This document shows, in pieces, positions 33,501 through 45,359 of a stretch of 64,000 nucleotides of DNA (its first letter is position 1; each line of letters starts with the position of its first letter). The notes under the pieces were generated by a model. It was not told the DNA's origin. It did no database searches and saw only the letters and a list, made by a program, of their open reading frames with translations. This stretch comes from Brachyhypopomus gauderio (Eukaryota > Chordata > Actinopteri > Gymnotiformes > Hypopomidae): contig NC_135226.1 of assembly GCF_052324685.1 (NCBI RefSeq), forward strand, positions 18,038,889 to 18,102,888. Direction: 5' to 3'. The position numbers and the translations under genes were made by a program.

Positions 33501-36500
33501 CAGCCTTGTCAGCAGCATGTCAGAGTGTGCAGGGAGTGATACCGCGAGGGGCACACCAGTGACCGTGTTACACACTCATGGATTTTTCATGGGCCGCAGG
33601 GAAGGATGAGTCGTCTTTTAGAGAGGGTTCTGTTCAAGGTCCCCTCGTGGGGTCTGCTGATTGCTTTGGGTGAGCTGACTGCTCAAGTGGGAACTGGCCT
33701 CCAGGCTTGTCATGGTGAAATTGGTCGATATGGTCTCTCCATTGTGAACAACATTTGAACCGGCACCACATTTGTGCATCATGGGCACAAACCCTAAGTG
33801 CAAACATATTTACAAGGTGATGTGGTGGCATCGAGTCTCAACAACAGGGTCACCGATTGGTTACGTGCTGCTGCTGTGTTTTTTCCTCTTCAGTGTCCAC
33901 AAAGGTTACACCAAGGAGCTTTACGGTTGCATGTTGGTGTTCTGGAGATAGAAAAATAAAGGCTATCTGGACTGCCGCAAAGCAGTAAACCGGGTCACGG
34001 CCTTGAGACAGAAAGGGCCTGGCCTGTAGTAGCGAGTGCAACAGAAAACTGAGCAATCCATGTTTCCTCCAAGAAGCTGAAAGTGGACCATTTGGGGATT
34101 CAAGTGGGAAGCTAACCTGCTCAGACAAGAGATGGAGACTTTGGTTGCAGAAGCACTTTTGACCTGAAGTCAGGTTGCAGTGGGCCTATATGGTTGGCAT
34201 GGATCCATGGATCTACATGGTGGGATCCTTTCACAGCCCAAGGACAATCAAGGACATTGAGCACTGAATCAGTCTGGCTGCATACAAGTCCAGTGAGTTA
34301 CAGCCAGTCTGAAAGCAGCTCTTCATAGCACTAAAGGTGAAGAATATCAAGACCTCCACGCTTCCCATTGGTCCGTATGGCTCTGGGATTTGGACATGTG
34401 CACAGAGTGACTGTAAAGATCTGTGCATTTCATATTAAATCACATTTCAAATTAAAACACAGTAAGAGCACGTACTAAGGTTCATGAAAGTCTTATAAAG
34501 TCTCCTCCTCTAGTCTGCAAGATTAGGAGATAAACGGAGACACTCAGGAAGTGGACAAGGAGCTCTAATAGAGGATGGACATAATCAAAGCACACAGAGT
34601 GATTCATAAGGTCTCAGGAGGCTTATTACTAAAACTGAGCAATAAAATGTGTTGTTTTATTTAAATACTACTCATCCTTTAATGGTGAAGAAGCAACATG
34701 CAATAAAAACAGAATAAAATATGTTTAAGATAATGTAATTCATTATTAAACAGTAGTTGCCTATTCTTTACAAACCTGGCAGTCTCTGGGTTTTGCTTCA
34801 CTGTCAGTAATATTGACTCTGTATTGATTAAAATGGCCCAGCAAGGGAAACAGGCCAAGAGTAAGATGAGAATTCCCCTCTGGACAATGACACCGACTCT
34901 CTGGAGGTTACCACTCCCAAAAGTCTGTTGGATAATTTAACAGCATGAACAGAGTAGCTTAATTATTCTCCAAAGGAAATGTGAATAGACCCTGATACAG
35001 AAACCAAAATAATTTTTAGCTGCATTTCTAAAAGCTTTACTAGGAATAATAATAATGATGTTTGGGTTTGTGTATGTGTGTGTGTGAGTTTAAGTTGGAG
35101 AAATTGAATCCCTACCTGAGATATTAATGTGTCACAGGCTGATGCCAAACCATAACCTACCGCAACCCCGGTCACGTTGATGACCTGTCAGAAGGATCGT
35201 AGAGGATATGATGAATATAAATACTGGATAATCTAAGCTGCTCTGAAGCAAAGTGTCACACAGGAGGTCAGTCACCACATACATAAAACTGAATGGTTTC
35301 TACTCACAGCTATGGCTAGCACTACACCATCAAGCTCTGTCCTCCCCAGATGTCCACAGAACACAGTACTGACAAAGCTTATCAAATACACCATAATATA
35401 TGTCAAAAACTGCAGAGGAAAATAGGGGCCATTAGAATAATTAAACAAAAGGACATTTTCATTTCAAGAATAGCACGAAAGATCAAACATCAGAAAACAA
35501 CATACGTCAAAAACAGAACATTTTCCACCCATTTTAAATCTGGCACTTTTTAAAAGGTCTTTATTACTATCTTTATTTATTATATCTTTACTATCTTTAT
35601 TTTGGTATCTTCATTTTCTGTGCTGGATTGTTTTAAAGTGTCTCTGATATCAGTCTCCTTTCCAGCAAGTAAAATACATATTTGGATTTAAATCAGGAGA
35701 TTTACTAGAACAGAAAATATTCACTCATAAAAATCAAAGCAGTAGTCAAGATCAATGCAGTTTCCCCTTAAGCTGGTAAGAAGAATCTTACCGTTAAATA
35801 CAGATATAAATTTACGATCCACTTTGAACTTCAGGAACCTGAAAGAGTCTATTAGAGTCACCTAAATTATTTATATTTTGATAGGCAGAATGCATGTAAT
35901 CTTTTCTACATGTCTTATTTTCTAAAATTTCAAATAAATAAATAGCTTAAAGCTTTGCAAATGAACAACTTAAATCTTCCCGCGTGCTACTTTAACAACA
36001 TGGGGATCATTGTAAAAGTATTAAAAATACACAGTAAACACAAACATAAAAACTAAATATTTGAATGAATTAATAAAAGGCATGACTCACTGACACTAAG
36101 CTGAACCTTGACAGGGTGTACAAGGTTGTAATAAGATCTCCAGATTGTCAATATGGTTCATATATGCTCACGTTTTTATTCATTTGGATTTCAATATAAT
36201 TTTCAAGCACATCATATAGTATCTGCTTTGCATCAATTTTGTATTTACTTTGAATACAAAATTGTATTTACTTTGCAAACCCCTTAGAGTTAGGATGTAA
36301 TGTAATACATGCTTTACAATTCAATTTAGTCAGTTTTGTGTTTCAATAGTGTGAATGAATTTCAGTAAATTACATACAACACTATCATCTGTGTATCACC
36401 TGATTACAGTTACTGACGCACAATCATTGGATCTGAAATGCAATTCCTACTTTAATTATTTCATCTTGAATTTCAACATCGTTTGAACAAAAAAAAAATT

Positions 36501-37372
36501 GCAATCCTAAAATAAATCACCAACTATGTCGCTAGGTGGCATTAATGCCCCTCGGTTGAATGCAGCAATTCCCTCTTTATTTTATAATCACACAAAATAT
36601 TTACATTTTGAATTTCAGTAGCATATGGAAATGATGCTGGTACAAAGTGACTGCATTTGAAAGGAAATGCAGTTTTTGCTTTGTAATAATTTTATTCAAT
36701 TTCAATAGTAATTCAAGCATTTTGCAAAGAATTGTGAATTGTCTGTAACTGCTATTCAATTTTAAATTGTAAGAAAATGACTTTCAAATTCCAACAACTG
36801 TGATAAATGACACTTAAATGCACAACATTTTTTTTGTTTTGTTTATTTAAATTGTAAATCACTGTTACCACCCTTTAGTTTAGACTATTTACGTTATGGA
36901 CTTAAATCCATATTGTTTTATGTTATGTTTACTTTATGTTATGTTTACTTTATGTTTTATGTTTACTGCCTCTATTACAACAATCCCTAATTCACTAAGG
37001 AAGAAAACCAAGGTCAATTCAACTATTTATAAATTCTATTGAAATAGTAGAATTAATAAGTGTGTGTTGCACTTCTCTCTTTTCTATTGACTTTTATCAA
37101 GAAACTGAGTAAGCAGGTTCACCTTTTAAGGAACTGCTGAAGCTCAAAGTTGGTACATATTAAACATCAAATATCCAGAGGTAACTTTACGTCGGTGGTG
37201 TTCAGGCTATTTCATGGACACACATTGTGAAATATTCACACAGCCTACTCACCACGGGCAAAGCTAGAGATGATAACTCCTTCACTTCTTGTCTGCATTC
37301 GGCAGGAATTAAACTGCGAATTCGTCTCAAACATATGTGGTTACTGTTCAGCGATAAAGGATTTTCAGCCAT
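27531..37372 (-). CDS. slc47a1-like: Multidrug and toxin extrusion protein (SLC47A/MATE), intact
   Basis: Seventeen exons, high to low: 37372-37253, 35409-35308, 35184-35116, 34924-34776, 31196-31154, 30654-30610, 30502-30405, 30200-30103, 29740-29627, 29474-29407, 29238-29130, 28905-28830, 28533-28464, 28313-28181, 28047-27953, 27868-27826, 27745-27531. They sum to 1647 nt, 548 residues plus stop, all phases closing; human MATE1 has 570 residues and 17 exons. Family proteins exchange organic cations for protons at apical membranes of kidney and liver cells. Visible landmarks: [13 protein letters not shown] (exon 2), EWWTYE at 268-273, [13 protein letters not shown] at 285-297, [12 protein letters not shown] (exon 11), [16 protein letters not shown] (exon 14), and a C-terminal helix in exon 17. 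Glutamates 268, 273 and 295 align with functionally important human E273, E278 and E300. HIFDA replaces the usual HLFEA. Exon 17 starts at the only acceptor that keeps phase. Paralogue 1 or 2 cannot be decided. Confidence 0.93.
30875..31075. repeat. Degenerate fish dispersed repeat in SLC47A intron 5
   Basis: Contains a GTCTAAATCGCTTAATTCAG-type box, TGGGGCTGAAATGTATCCTAGC and a run of CACACACACCCTCATCCA, an arrangement I recall from common unclassified fish repeats. Assignment is from memory only. Confidence 0.4.
31676..32599. repeat. 42-bp minisatellite, 22 units, in SLC47A intron 4
   Basis: Unit of 42 bp containing TAATACCAGCACCATAATAA and GGGTGGGCTTCTCCCTGCCT. The span of 924 bp is exactly 22 units with few substitutions (CCC/TCT before TGCC or CGGCC, GGG/GAG). 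Since 42 is divisible by three, three frames stay open for about 300 codons; they are not genes, as they lie within an intron of an intact gene and lack a unique domain. Confidence 0.97.
32600..34770. other. Rest of SLC47A intron 4, no gene recognised
   Basis: An open frame of 110 codons at 33010-33342 (plus) and several shorter ones are visible. None shows a domain I recognise. The region from 33540 to 34430 has a coding-like base composition but many stops, and could be an old, unidentified retroelement. Confidence 0.45.
35420..37240. other. SLC47A intron 1, A/T-rich
   Basis: Very A/T-rich sequence between exons 2 and 1 with no exon, RNA gene or clear transposon seen. Confidence 0.6.
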
Positions 37373-37769
37373 TTTGGAGTGTTGTACTGTTCACCAGCAC
37401 CATTGGTAAATATCGGTTTTTAAATGCGGACACGAATGGAAAGATGTGAAAATTACCCTTAGCAAATGAATCGCATGTAAGCCGTCGACTCCCCGCCCAC
37501 ATCAAAGCAACCTCTGAACTGCTTTACCAACCCACTAACCGCAGACTCGTACAGCTTTGGGACGCCGCTAACCTGTGTCTTCGTCATTTGACCACAAGGT
37601 GGAGCCATTTGCACAGCAGATGAATAAGTATGCCAAGAGAATTCGTGTGTATTCAATAGTCAAAAAGACACTCACACTTCATGAGAGCTGTTTCAGCCTA
37701 CATAATCTTAAAGGAGCAATAAGTAATTTTTAACATAAAAGTTCAGTATAATTTATTACAACTAGGAGA

Positions 37770-37869
<100 letters not shown>

Positions 37870-37979
37870 CAATGCAAAGAAAGTCAGGAATTAAATACAC
37901 AATAGAATAGTATAGTACTTTAAATAAGAAAACTAAGACCTAATGTGTGCAAATAAGTGTTGTATAAAATTGTATCAAG

Positions 37980-38820
37980 GTGCAGTGCAAAGTGTAGTCT
38001 GCTGTGTGACCCTAGAGGGTTTAGCAGTGTCCTGAGTCCTCTGTTTAATGTGAGCCTTTGGTTGGTAAGTGGTAAAGTCACAGTAAGCGTGTTCCTGAGA
38101 ATGGTGAATTGTTGTACAGTGTGATCGCTGTTGGAAGGAATGATCTCCTGTACCGTTCCTTGTTGCAGCGGAGCTGAAGGAGCCTGTTACTGAATGTGCT
38201 CCGCTGCGTAGTCAGTGTGTCATGGAGGGGGTGGACGGGGTTCTCCATGATGGCAGTGAGTTTTTTTTAAGGTCCTCCTCTCTATAACAACCTCGAAGCC
38301 CTCCAGAGAGCAGCCCATTACTGAACCGGCCTTCCTGGTCAGTTTGTTGAGCTTGGCTGCATCTCCTTTCCTGATGCTGCCTCCCCAGCGTACTGCAGCA
38401 AAGAAGAGGGCACTCGCAACAACACACTGGTAGAAGGGTTCCTGCGTCTTGCTGCACACATCGAAGGACCTGAGCTTCCTCAGAAAGTAGAGTCTGCTCA
38501 TTCCTTTCTTGTACACAGTGAGTTAGCCTTCCAGTCCAGTCTGTTGTCCAGAATGACTCCCAGGTACTTGTAGTTGTCCACCATCTCCACGTTCTGACCC
38601 TTGATGTTGACAGGCCTGGTTAGTGTCTTCCTCCTCCTGAAGTCAACCACCATTTCCTTGGTTTTGGCCACATTGAGGGTCAGATGGTTCTCCTCACACC
38701 ACATGACGAAGCTGTCCACTGGGTCTCTGTACTCTCCATCCCTGTCGTCCTTCATGCCTCCTACCACCACAGAGTCATCAGAGAATTTCTGCAGGTGGCA
38801 GAGGTCAGACTTAGGTGAAA
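37980..38820 (-). mobile_element. Non-LTR retrotransposon fragment (Rex1/CR1-like), minus strand
   Basis: On the minus strand from about 38820: FSDDSVVVG in the catalytic box, WCEENHLTLNVAKTKEMVVD, YKYLGVILDNRLDWKAN, then after a frame change YFLRKLRSFDVCSKTQEPFY and the C-terminal region to 38220. A non-coding 3' section runs on to about 37980. The box keeps two aspartates, but the copy is 5' truncated and frameshifted. Confidence 0.88.
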
Positions 38821-39154
38821 AGGAATGGGGAAAGAAAAAGAGGTTGATATATAGGCTAATATAAAAATGACACCTCATGTGGTTTACAGGAGTAACCTTC
38901 TGCGATCGTGAGAGGCATATTTAAGTATAGTATGAACAGTACATCCTGTACACACAGTGAAGTTACTTTACAGCAAAGTTTATTCATTTATTCTGACAAA
39001 CCTACAAACAAAAGATCAGGAGTCAATTGCATTGCTTATACGCAGTGAAATTTCCTATTTTAATATTATCGCATGTGAACATTTTTAGAAATGAAATGGC
39101 TAGAAATGAGAATGACTTTTTGAATGCCACCTCAGCAAAGCACAACCCATGCTA

Positions 39155-39189
39155 TATGTGTATATATATATATGTATATATATATATAT

Positions 39190-39245
<56 letters not shown>

Positions 39246-39290
39246 AGAGACAGAGAGGGAGGGAGCGAGAGAGGGAGAGAGAGAGAAAAT
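39155..39290. repeat. TA, TG and GA compound microsatellite
   Basis: A TATG/TA tract (about 39158-39189), a TG array (about 39190-39243) and a GA-rich tract (about 39247-39287) in succession. Confidence 0.95.
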
Positions 39291-39299
39291 AGGCACACA

Positions 39300-40180
39300 G
39301 CATATATGTTCTTGTTTCAGCTCGATAATGAAAGGGTGTTTGGGGAACCTGAAAATAAGAGAAAGGCACTGTAATTATATCTGCGTCTGTCCCAAAAGCC
39401 TCGTGATCATAGTGATCAGAGTGATCACAGTGATCAGAGTGCCCCTGCTCACCCAACCGCTTGTTAGCTGCTTCAGTGTTGTAGGAGTTCACCTTTTAAT
39501 TGCCCCAATAAGAAATTGGGATTCTGTGGCAAAGGGCAGGGCCTCTCTGAAAATCACTTTCAGCAGCTCTTTGGAGGAGCTGGATTTCAGAGAACAGAGA
39601 AGACACAATGAAGAATGAATGTTTTTGTCTGTGCCATTCATCTGCTCTGACAGAAAAAAACTAAATGGTGACTGGCTCAGTCTCACACTTTCAACCCAGA
39701 CAGCAGGAGTTTGTCTGTTGTTGTGGCCAAACAGCAGAAGCTTATGAATACATTGCTGGTGTTTTGTCTGCAGAGGGTTATGAGCTGTTGTCATTGCAAC
39801 ACCTCTCACCTTTCTGCGTTCATGAAGTCATACGGTGTAATTGGTGATGATGCACGTCTCTGCCTCATAGTGGGTAGATATGTTTACTTAAGCCTTTTCA
39901 CAACAAGGACCTCAGCAACAACACAAACACCAAGACCAACAGCAACAAAAACATTTAAAATATTTTATATTCCACTTTCTAACTCCTTCAAAGACACTGC
40001 TTCTCTCACTGTTCTGTGAACATCACCTAAAACTTTCTATCAACAGCAGACCCTTCGCTAAGTGAAGGACCTTCCCATAATCCCCCTAGAACTGGCTGCA
40101 GAAACCCTTGTTGATATCATCATATAGACAAGCATGTGTTTCATCTTCATGCTGAATGCCGTCCGCTTTACTGAATTGCC

Positions 40181-40260
<80 letters not shown>

Positions 40261-41330
40261 CCTCTCCTGGAGTGCTGTGCTGAGAGATTCTTGGTTTTTG
40301 TGGATTTGTGGTGTGGATCAGCACCACCAATAATGTATCCTTGGCAAACGCTATTTGTTTTGTCTTTATTGTAACCCGTAATCTTGTTTCAGAATCACAT
40401 AAAGTACATGAAACTGCATGTAATGTCACTGTATGTAAAGTGAGTTAGCAGGCAACATTTATAGATCTCAAAATCAAAGTGGTGATTGTGACCACTTTGT
40501 GCTGCAGCATAATTAAAGCTCAAGTTTGGATTCAAATTATATTTGTATTGGCGATCTTCTGATATTGACATAAGACCTATACATAGGTATATGTTTTGCA
40601 GTGGAATACTGTCCATACATTTTACATTGCATGTGTAAGACGTAGCATTTACCCAGAGTTCACAGCTTGTGCACTCTGACCTTTCTTTGCTCTCATGAGT
40701 CCATTCTGAGCAAGATCTGAACTTCTGAATATCGTACGATTGACACACATACCTTCTCTGTTACAATTCACTTTGAAAATGATATAATGTAATTATCGAA
40801 ATGCTCTTTGAGCTTTTCCGTGTATTTCAGCTACAGTTATAAACAGGTTATAAAATTGCATCAAACAGACTGTTTTTTTTTTTTACACAGTCAATTCACA
40901 TTAGGATTTTGACAAATGTGCCAAGAATGAAAGAACATTTAAGTGAATGTTGTTTTCCAATTCTATTTAATATTTTATTTGTGTGCATTAATCATCTCAG
41001 GTAGCTGGCTTACCTGTACTGCACTGACCTTATTGCAATTACATTGTTTATTATGTACTGCACTGGTTTTTACACAGTTTTCTGACAGCACAGTCACTTT
41101 AAAACACTGCACTCAGTCAAGGTTGGACCTCGCCTAAGTCTTACATCCATAGACACGCAAGCGTGAGACCTTATGCATATATGAATATTCATATATGAAT
41201 ACCTTTATATTTCTGCTCCATATTAATGTATTCCTATTCATATTTGCATAGCCCAGCCCTCCAGTCGTAGCACATCACTTCTGAATGCCATTCAGGAGTC
41301 ACTGGAACTCTTAATATGCAAAAGCAGCAC
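39300..41330. other. Intergenic stretch with an AT microsatellite
   Basis: No gene recognised. A pure AT array lies at about 40183-40258. Short frames here show no family signature. The low-coordinate end of the SLC13 transcript probably lies near 41339. Confidence 0.55.
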
Positions 41331-41338
41331 TACAGATT

Positions 41339-41344
41339 TTTATT
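41339..41344 (-). terminator. Candidate polyadenylation signal of the SLC13 gene
   Basis: TTTATT on the plus strand gives AATAAA on the minus strand, about 660 bases after the stop codon at 42006-42008. No nearer consensus signal was noticed. Confidence 0.4.
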
Positions 41345-42005
41345 GTACAGGTAAGAACCAATGCACAATTACATACAGTACAAAACACATAGTACTATAC
41401 ACACAGTATTCATACTGATGGTGTGTCTGCAGTGATGGATGTTAATAGGAATGATTAGCATATGCAAGTAGTGCATAGTGACACTGTCAGTCCTGTACAG
41501 TATTTACGTTACGTTCATCTTTTTAGAAAGATGAACATAGCAAAGCTTTTGAGAGTGTTGGTAAATTATGGGATGGCTGATGATATGCCAACCCTGTTTG
41601 TAAACAGCATCTTCACTTAGACAATAAACACAAGATATCACCAATTCACAATGATAATTATAGCTCTCTAAAATTTAATGACTGTTTCCCTGTTATCTGC
41701 ATGTTCCATTTTTAAAATCAACCTTAAATATTAAAGATATTTATATATAAAAACAAACAAAATCCCGGTCTGAAGGATTTGGCCATTAATTACCCCCCCA
41801 TACAGATAAAAGCAGGTAAAAATGCCACTCTGTGAATTGAACCTTTTTTTTCTTCAACAGCAGTCGTGATGCGGTCGCTGGTGTCTGGAGCCTCAGGCAG
41901 CCGCAGGAGATCGTCTGCGTACAGCGGTGTGTGTGCGAGGCGTCTTGTGAGGACGTGTGGTTTGCTGTGCGTTTTCTCTCGGCACCGGGCCGGACACGGG
42001 CCCGT

Positions 42006-43149
42006 TCAGGAGCCCGTCCTGTTGGCCCAAGCGGGGAAAGAGTCCAAGTGGAACATGGCCCGGCCCCAGGTGTTGATGGCCAGCGTGGTGCACAGGATAC
42101 CGATGATGTTCATCATGAAGCCCGCCTTCGCCTTGAACACATATTCACACCACACAGGGCATCGCTGCATGAAAACATCACCATGGAGTGTATAGAAGCT
42201 ATAGATACAGTACATAGAGTGTGGACAGGGCCGGAGTGGGACACTTTTTCAGCCCGGGAGTTTCATGCGCAAATCCGGCCCAAAATTATTTTCCCCTCCC
42301 AATCGGCCCAAACTAGAGACTGACATGAGCCGGCCCATCGGGAATCCTCCCGAATCTCCCGATTAGCCACTCCGGCTCTGAGTGTGGACAAGAACTAGTC
42401 CTTATATTTAATACTGTGACCTCTGACCCATGGACTACAATAGATCAAACTATTTTTTACTTTTCACCAATGACAAATTATTTGCAATTAAGGAGTCCTT
42501 TGGTACCTTAAATGTTTGTCAAAATTAAACCGTAATAGTTCTGTTTGTCAAAATTAAACCGTAATGAGTCATAGTTTTCATAATGAAGTCATTGGCTGAG
42601 TGAGGAGCAGACGCCATGTTAGAAATCTCACCATGTCTGAAACCTTGAGGTCGCCATAGGAGAACACAATAGCGTTGGGGGGCGTTGCCACGGGTAACAT
42701 GAAAGCGAAAGAGGCACTGAGCGTGCAGGGCACCATAACGTAGAGGGGGTTCAGGCCAGTCGACTGGGACTGTAACACAGCAGCAGAAAAAAACATTTCA
42801 GGGCTTATCTTCGGTTTCTACGAAATAGACCACCGCTTTGCTCTAATACTACTGACTCTGAGTCACATGACTGACTTACGTTGTGGTTTTCTCTGCCATG
42901 AAACTTCATTTGGGGTGTAATTAAACCAAGATTTGTCAGGATGGTGTACAGGCTGATTCACGTCTGCCGGGCACCTGCCCCTCCTGCCCCTCCTGCCCCA
43001 CCTGCCCCACCTGCCCCTCCTGCCCCTCCTGCCCCACAGCTGATTAGCCAACAATTACACAACGCCTGGTGCACTGTAGTTCAGGCTTTTAGGACTTTGA
43101 TCTTGTTTTTGGATGTAAAAGAATGGAGCAGATCCAAGCTTTGTGTCCA

Positions 43150-43204
<55 letters not shown>

Positions 43205-45115
43205 CAAAATAGTCATCATTGCTTGCTGATGCAGACTTGAAGAAGTTCATAAACATGCTTGAACATGCAGACTGAAGGACAAACAACCATGATAATATAA
43301 TGAAGAACCTTAAAGAACCTGGATGCATAAAATTCCAGAAAACAAATGGCTGAAGGAAGAAACCCCCACATCCCCGAAGGCGCTTAACCCTTAAGTTCTT
43401 CCTGCAAACTTTCTCCTCAGTACATCTTCAACTAAATGATTCTTGGAGCACCCCAGGCTAGTGCACTCAGAGTAAGGGTTCTTTGTACGGCTTCCTAAGT
43501 TAACCAAATTAAAGCGAAATGGTGCGTACCCAGTGTGGAGATGATTGGGGGGAGGGATTGAGAACACTGTGGGGATAGAGAGCTGGATGAATTGAAGTGG
43601 GTGAGAACTTGGCCGACTGGTGGAGGGGCCTCAAAAAAGGGATGAAAGTAATTCTCTGGGACTGAATGTTTAATTGTGTTTGTAAATCTGGGCCCGTATG
43701 GTGTTGCTGTGACTGTTTTAGGGCAGGAACCAAGACTGGGTACATGTGCACCAATGACCTATTGCAGCTTGCCACTGGAGTATATATATATTTGACATTC
43801 TCACCATAGAGGCCAAGACAGGGAGGAAGAGTGTAGCTGTGGCTACGTTGCTGGTGCACTCTGTTAGCGTAGCAATCAGTAGACACAGGATGATGACTAT
43901 GGCCCAAGCAGGAATACTATGCAGGGGGGTTAACTGATTACCCATCCACGTGGACAGACCCGACACCTGGGACAAGGACCAGTGGGAGAGCATGTTATCC
44001 AGAAATGATCTGAATTATATAAGAATAGTATGAGTAGATACTGAATATATGAGTAATATAGATGTCATGATATGAGTGGATATTGGGTGGGGGTGGATGT
44101 CACATGGCCTCACCTCGCTCCCTTTGGCAAGAGCAAAGCCCCCACCCAGAAGTAACACTATGTTCCAGGGCATTTTCTTCTGGGCCACCTTCCAGGTGAG
44201 CAGGGCTGTCATGGCAACAGTGGGGAAAAAAGGAAAACAGCAGCACAGAGAAATCACTACAGCCAAAGAGGAGCCCTCAGATTGGGTACACTCAACCCGC
44301 TCAGACCCACTCAACCCACTCAGACCCACTCAACCCGCTCAGACCCACTCAACCCGCTCAGACCCACTCAACCCGCTCAGACCCACTCAACCCACTCAGA
44401 CCCACTCAGACCCACTCAGACCCACTCAGACCCACTCAGACCCACTCAGACCCACTCAGACCAACTCAGACCAACTCAGACCAACTCAGACCAACTCAGA
44501 CCAACTCAGACCAACTCAGACCAACTCAACCCACGTCCCTTTGCTGTGCATATTTTTAGGTGATGGTCGAGCCCCGCCCACCTGGTCCGGGGTCAGCAGG
44601 TGGCCAGCGGAAAAGACGTGACGGTTCCGATGGCAGCACGAAGAGGAACAGAGCCACGAACACCGCCACCGTGGCGTCGGTCACGAACCTGGAGGGTCAA
44701 ACCCCGACATTATCCTCCGCTCCAAGTTTACATTAACCACGGCGAGCTGTCTCGCCCTCCCAGTAGTGCGTTTCATGGTTACGTTTCCACACACACCACA
44801 GCTATGATTTAGACGAAATTACAACAAAACGACCAAGATCTTATCCGGGGCGGTGTGAGTCGTACTCCGCGTCCGAGTTGAAGGCGTGTGAGGCCCAGCC
44901 GGTGGTGAAGCCTGGGTCGCGGGTGAACCACAGCCCCACGAGGAGGATGAAGAGAGCCAGCACACTCAGCTCGCCGGACGACATGGGCCCCAGCAGGCGG
45001 TGCTCCTCCCGGATCACGTTATACGCGGCGATCTCCTTCTCGGTCTTCATCACGCCACAACCCCATGTCTTCCTAAAGCTGCAGAGAGGAGAACGGTGGG
45101 GGCCAAGTCTGGGGC

Positions 45116-45184
<69 letters not shown>

Positions 45185-45206
45185 GTGTATGGGTGTGTGT
45201 GTATGG

Positions 45207-45252
<46 letters not shown>

Positions 45253-45264
45253 ATGGGTGTGTAT

Positions 45265-45299
<35 letters not shown>

Positions 45300-45310
45300 G
45301 GTGTGTATGG

Positions 45311-45359
<49 letters not shown>

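Noticed and set aside
44076-44621. 181-codon plus-strand frame rich in Thr-Gln-Pro
   Set aside because: Runs across SLC13 exon 9 antisense and a decamer repeat; an artefact.
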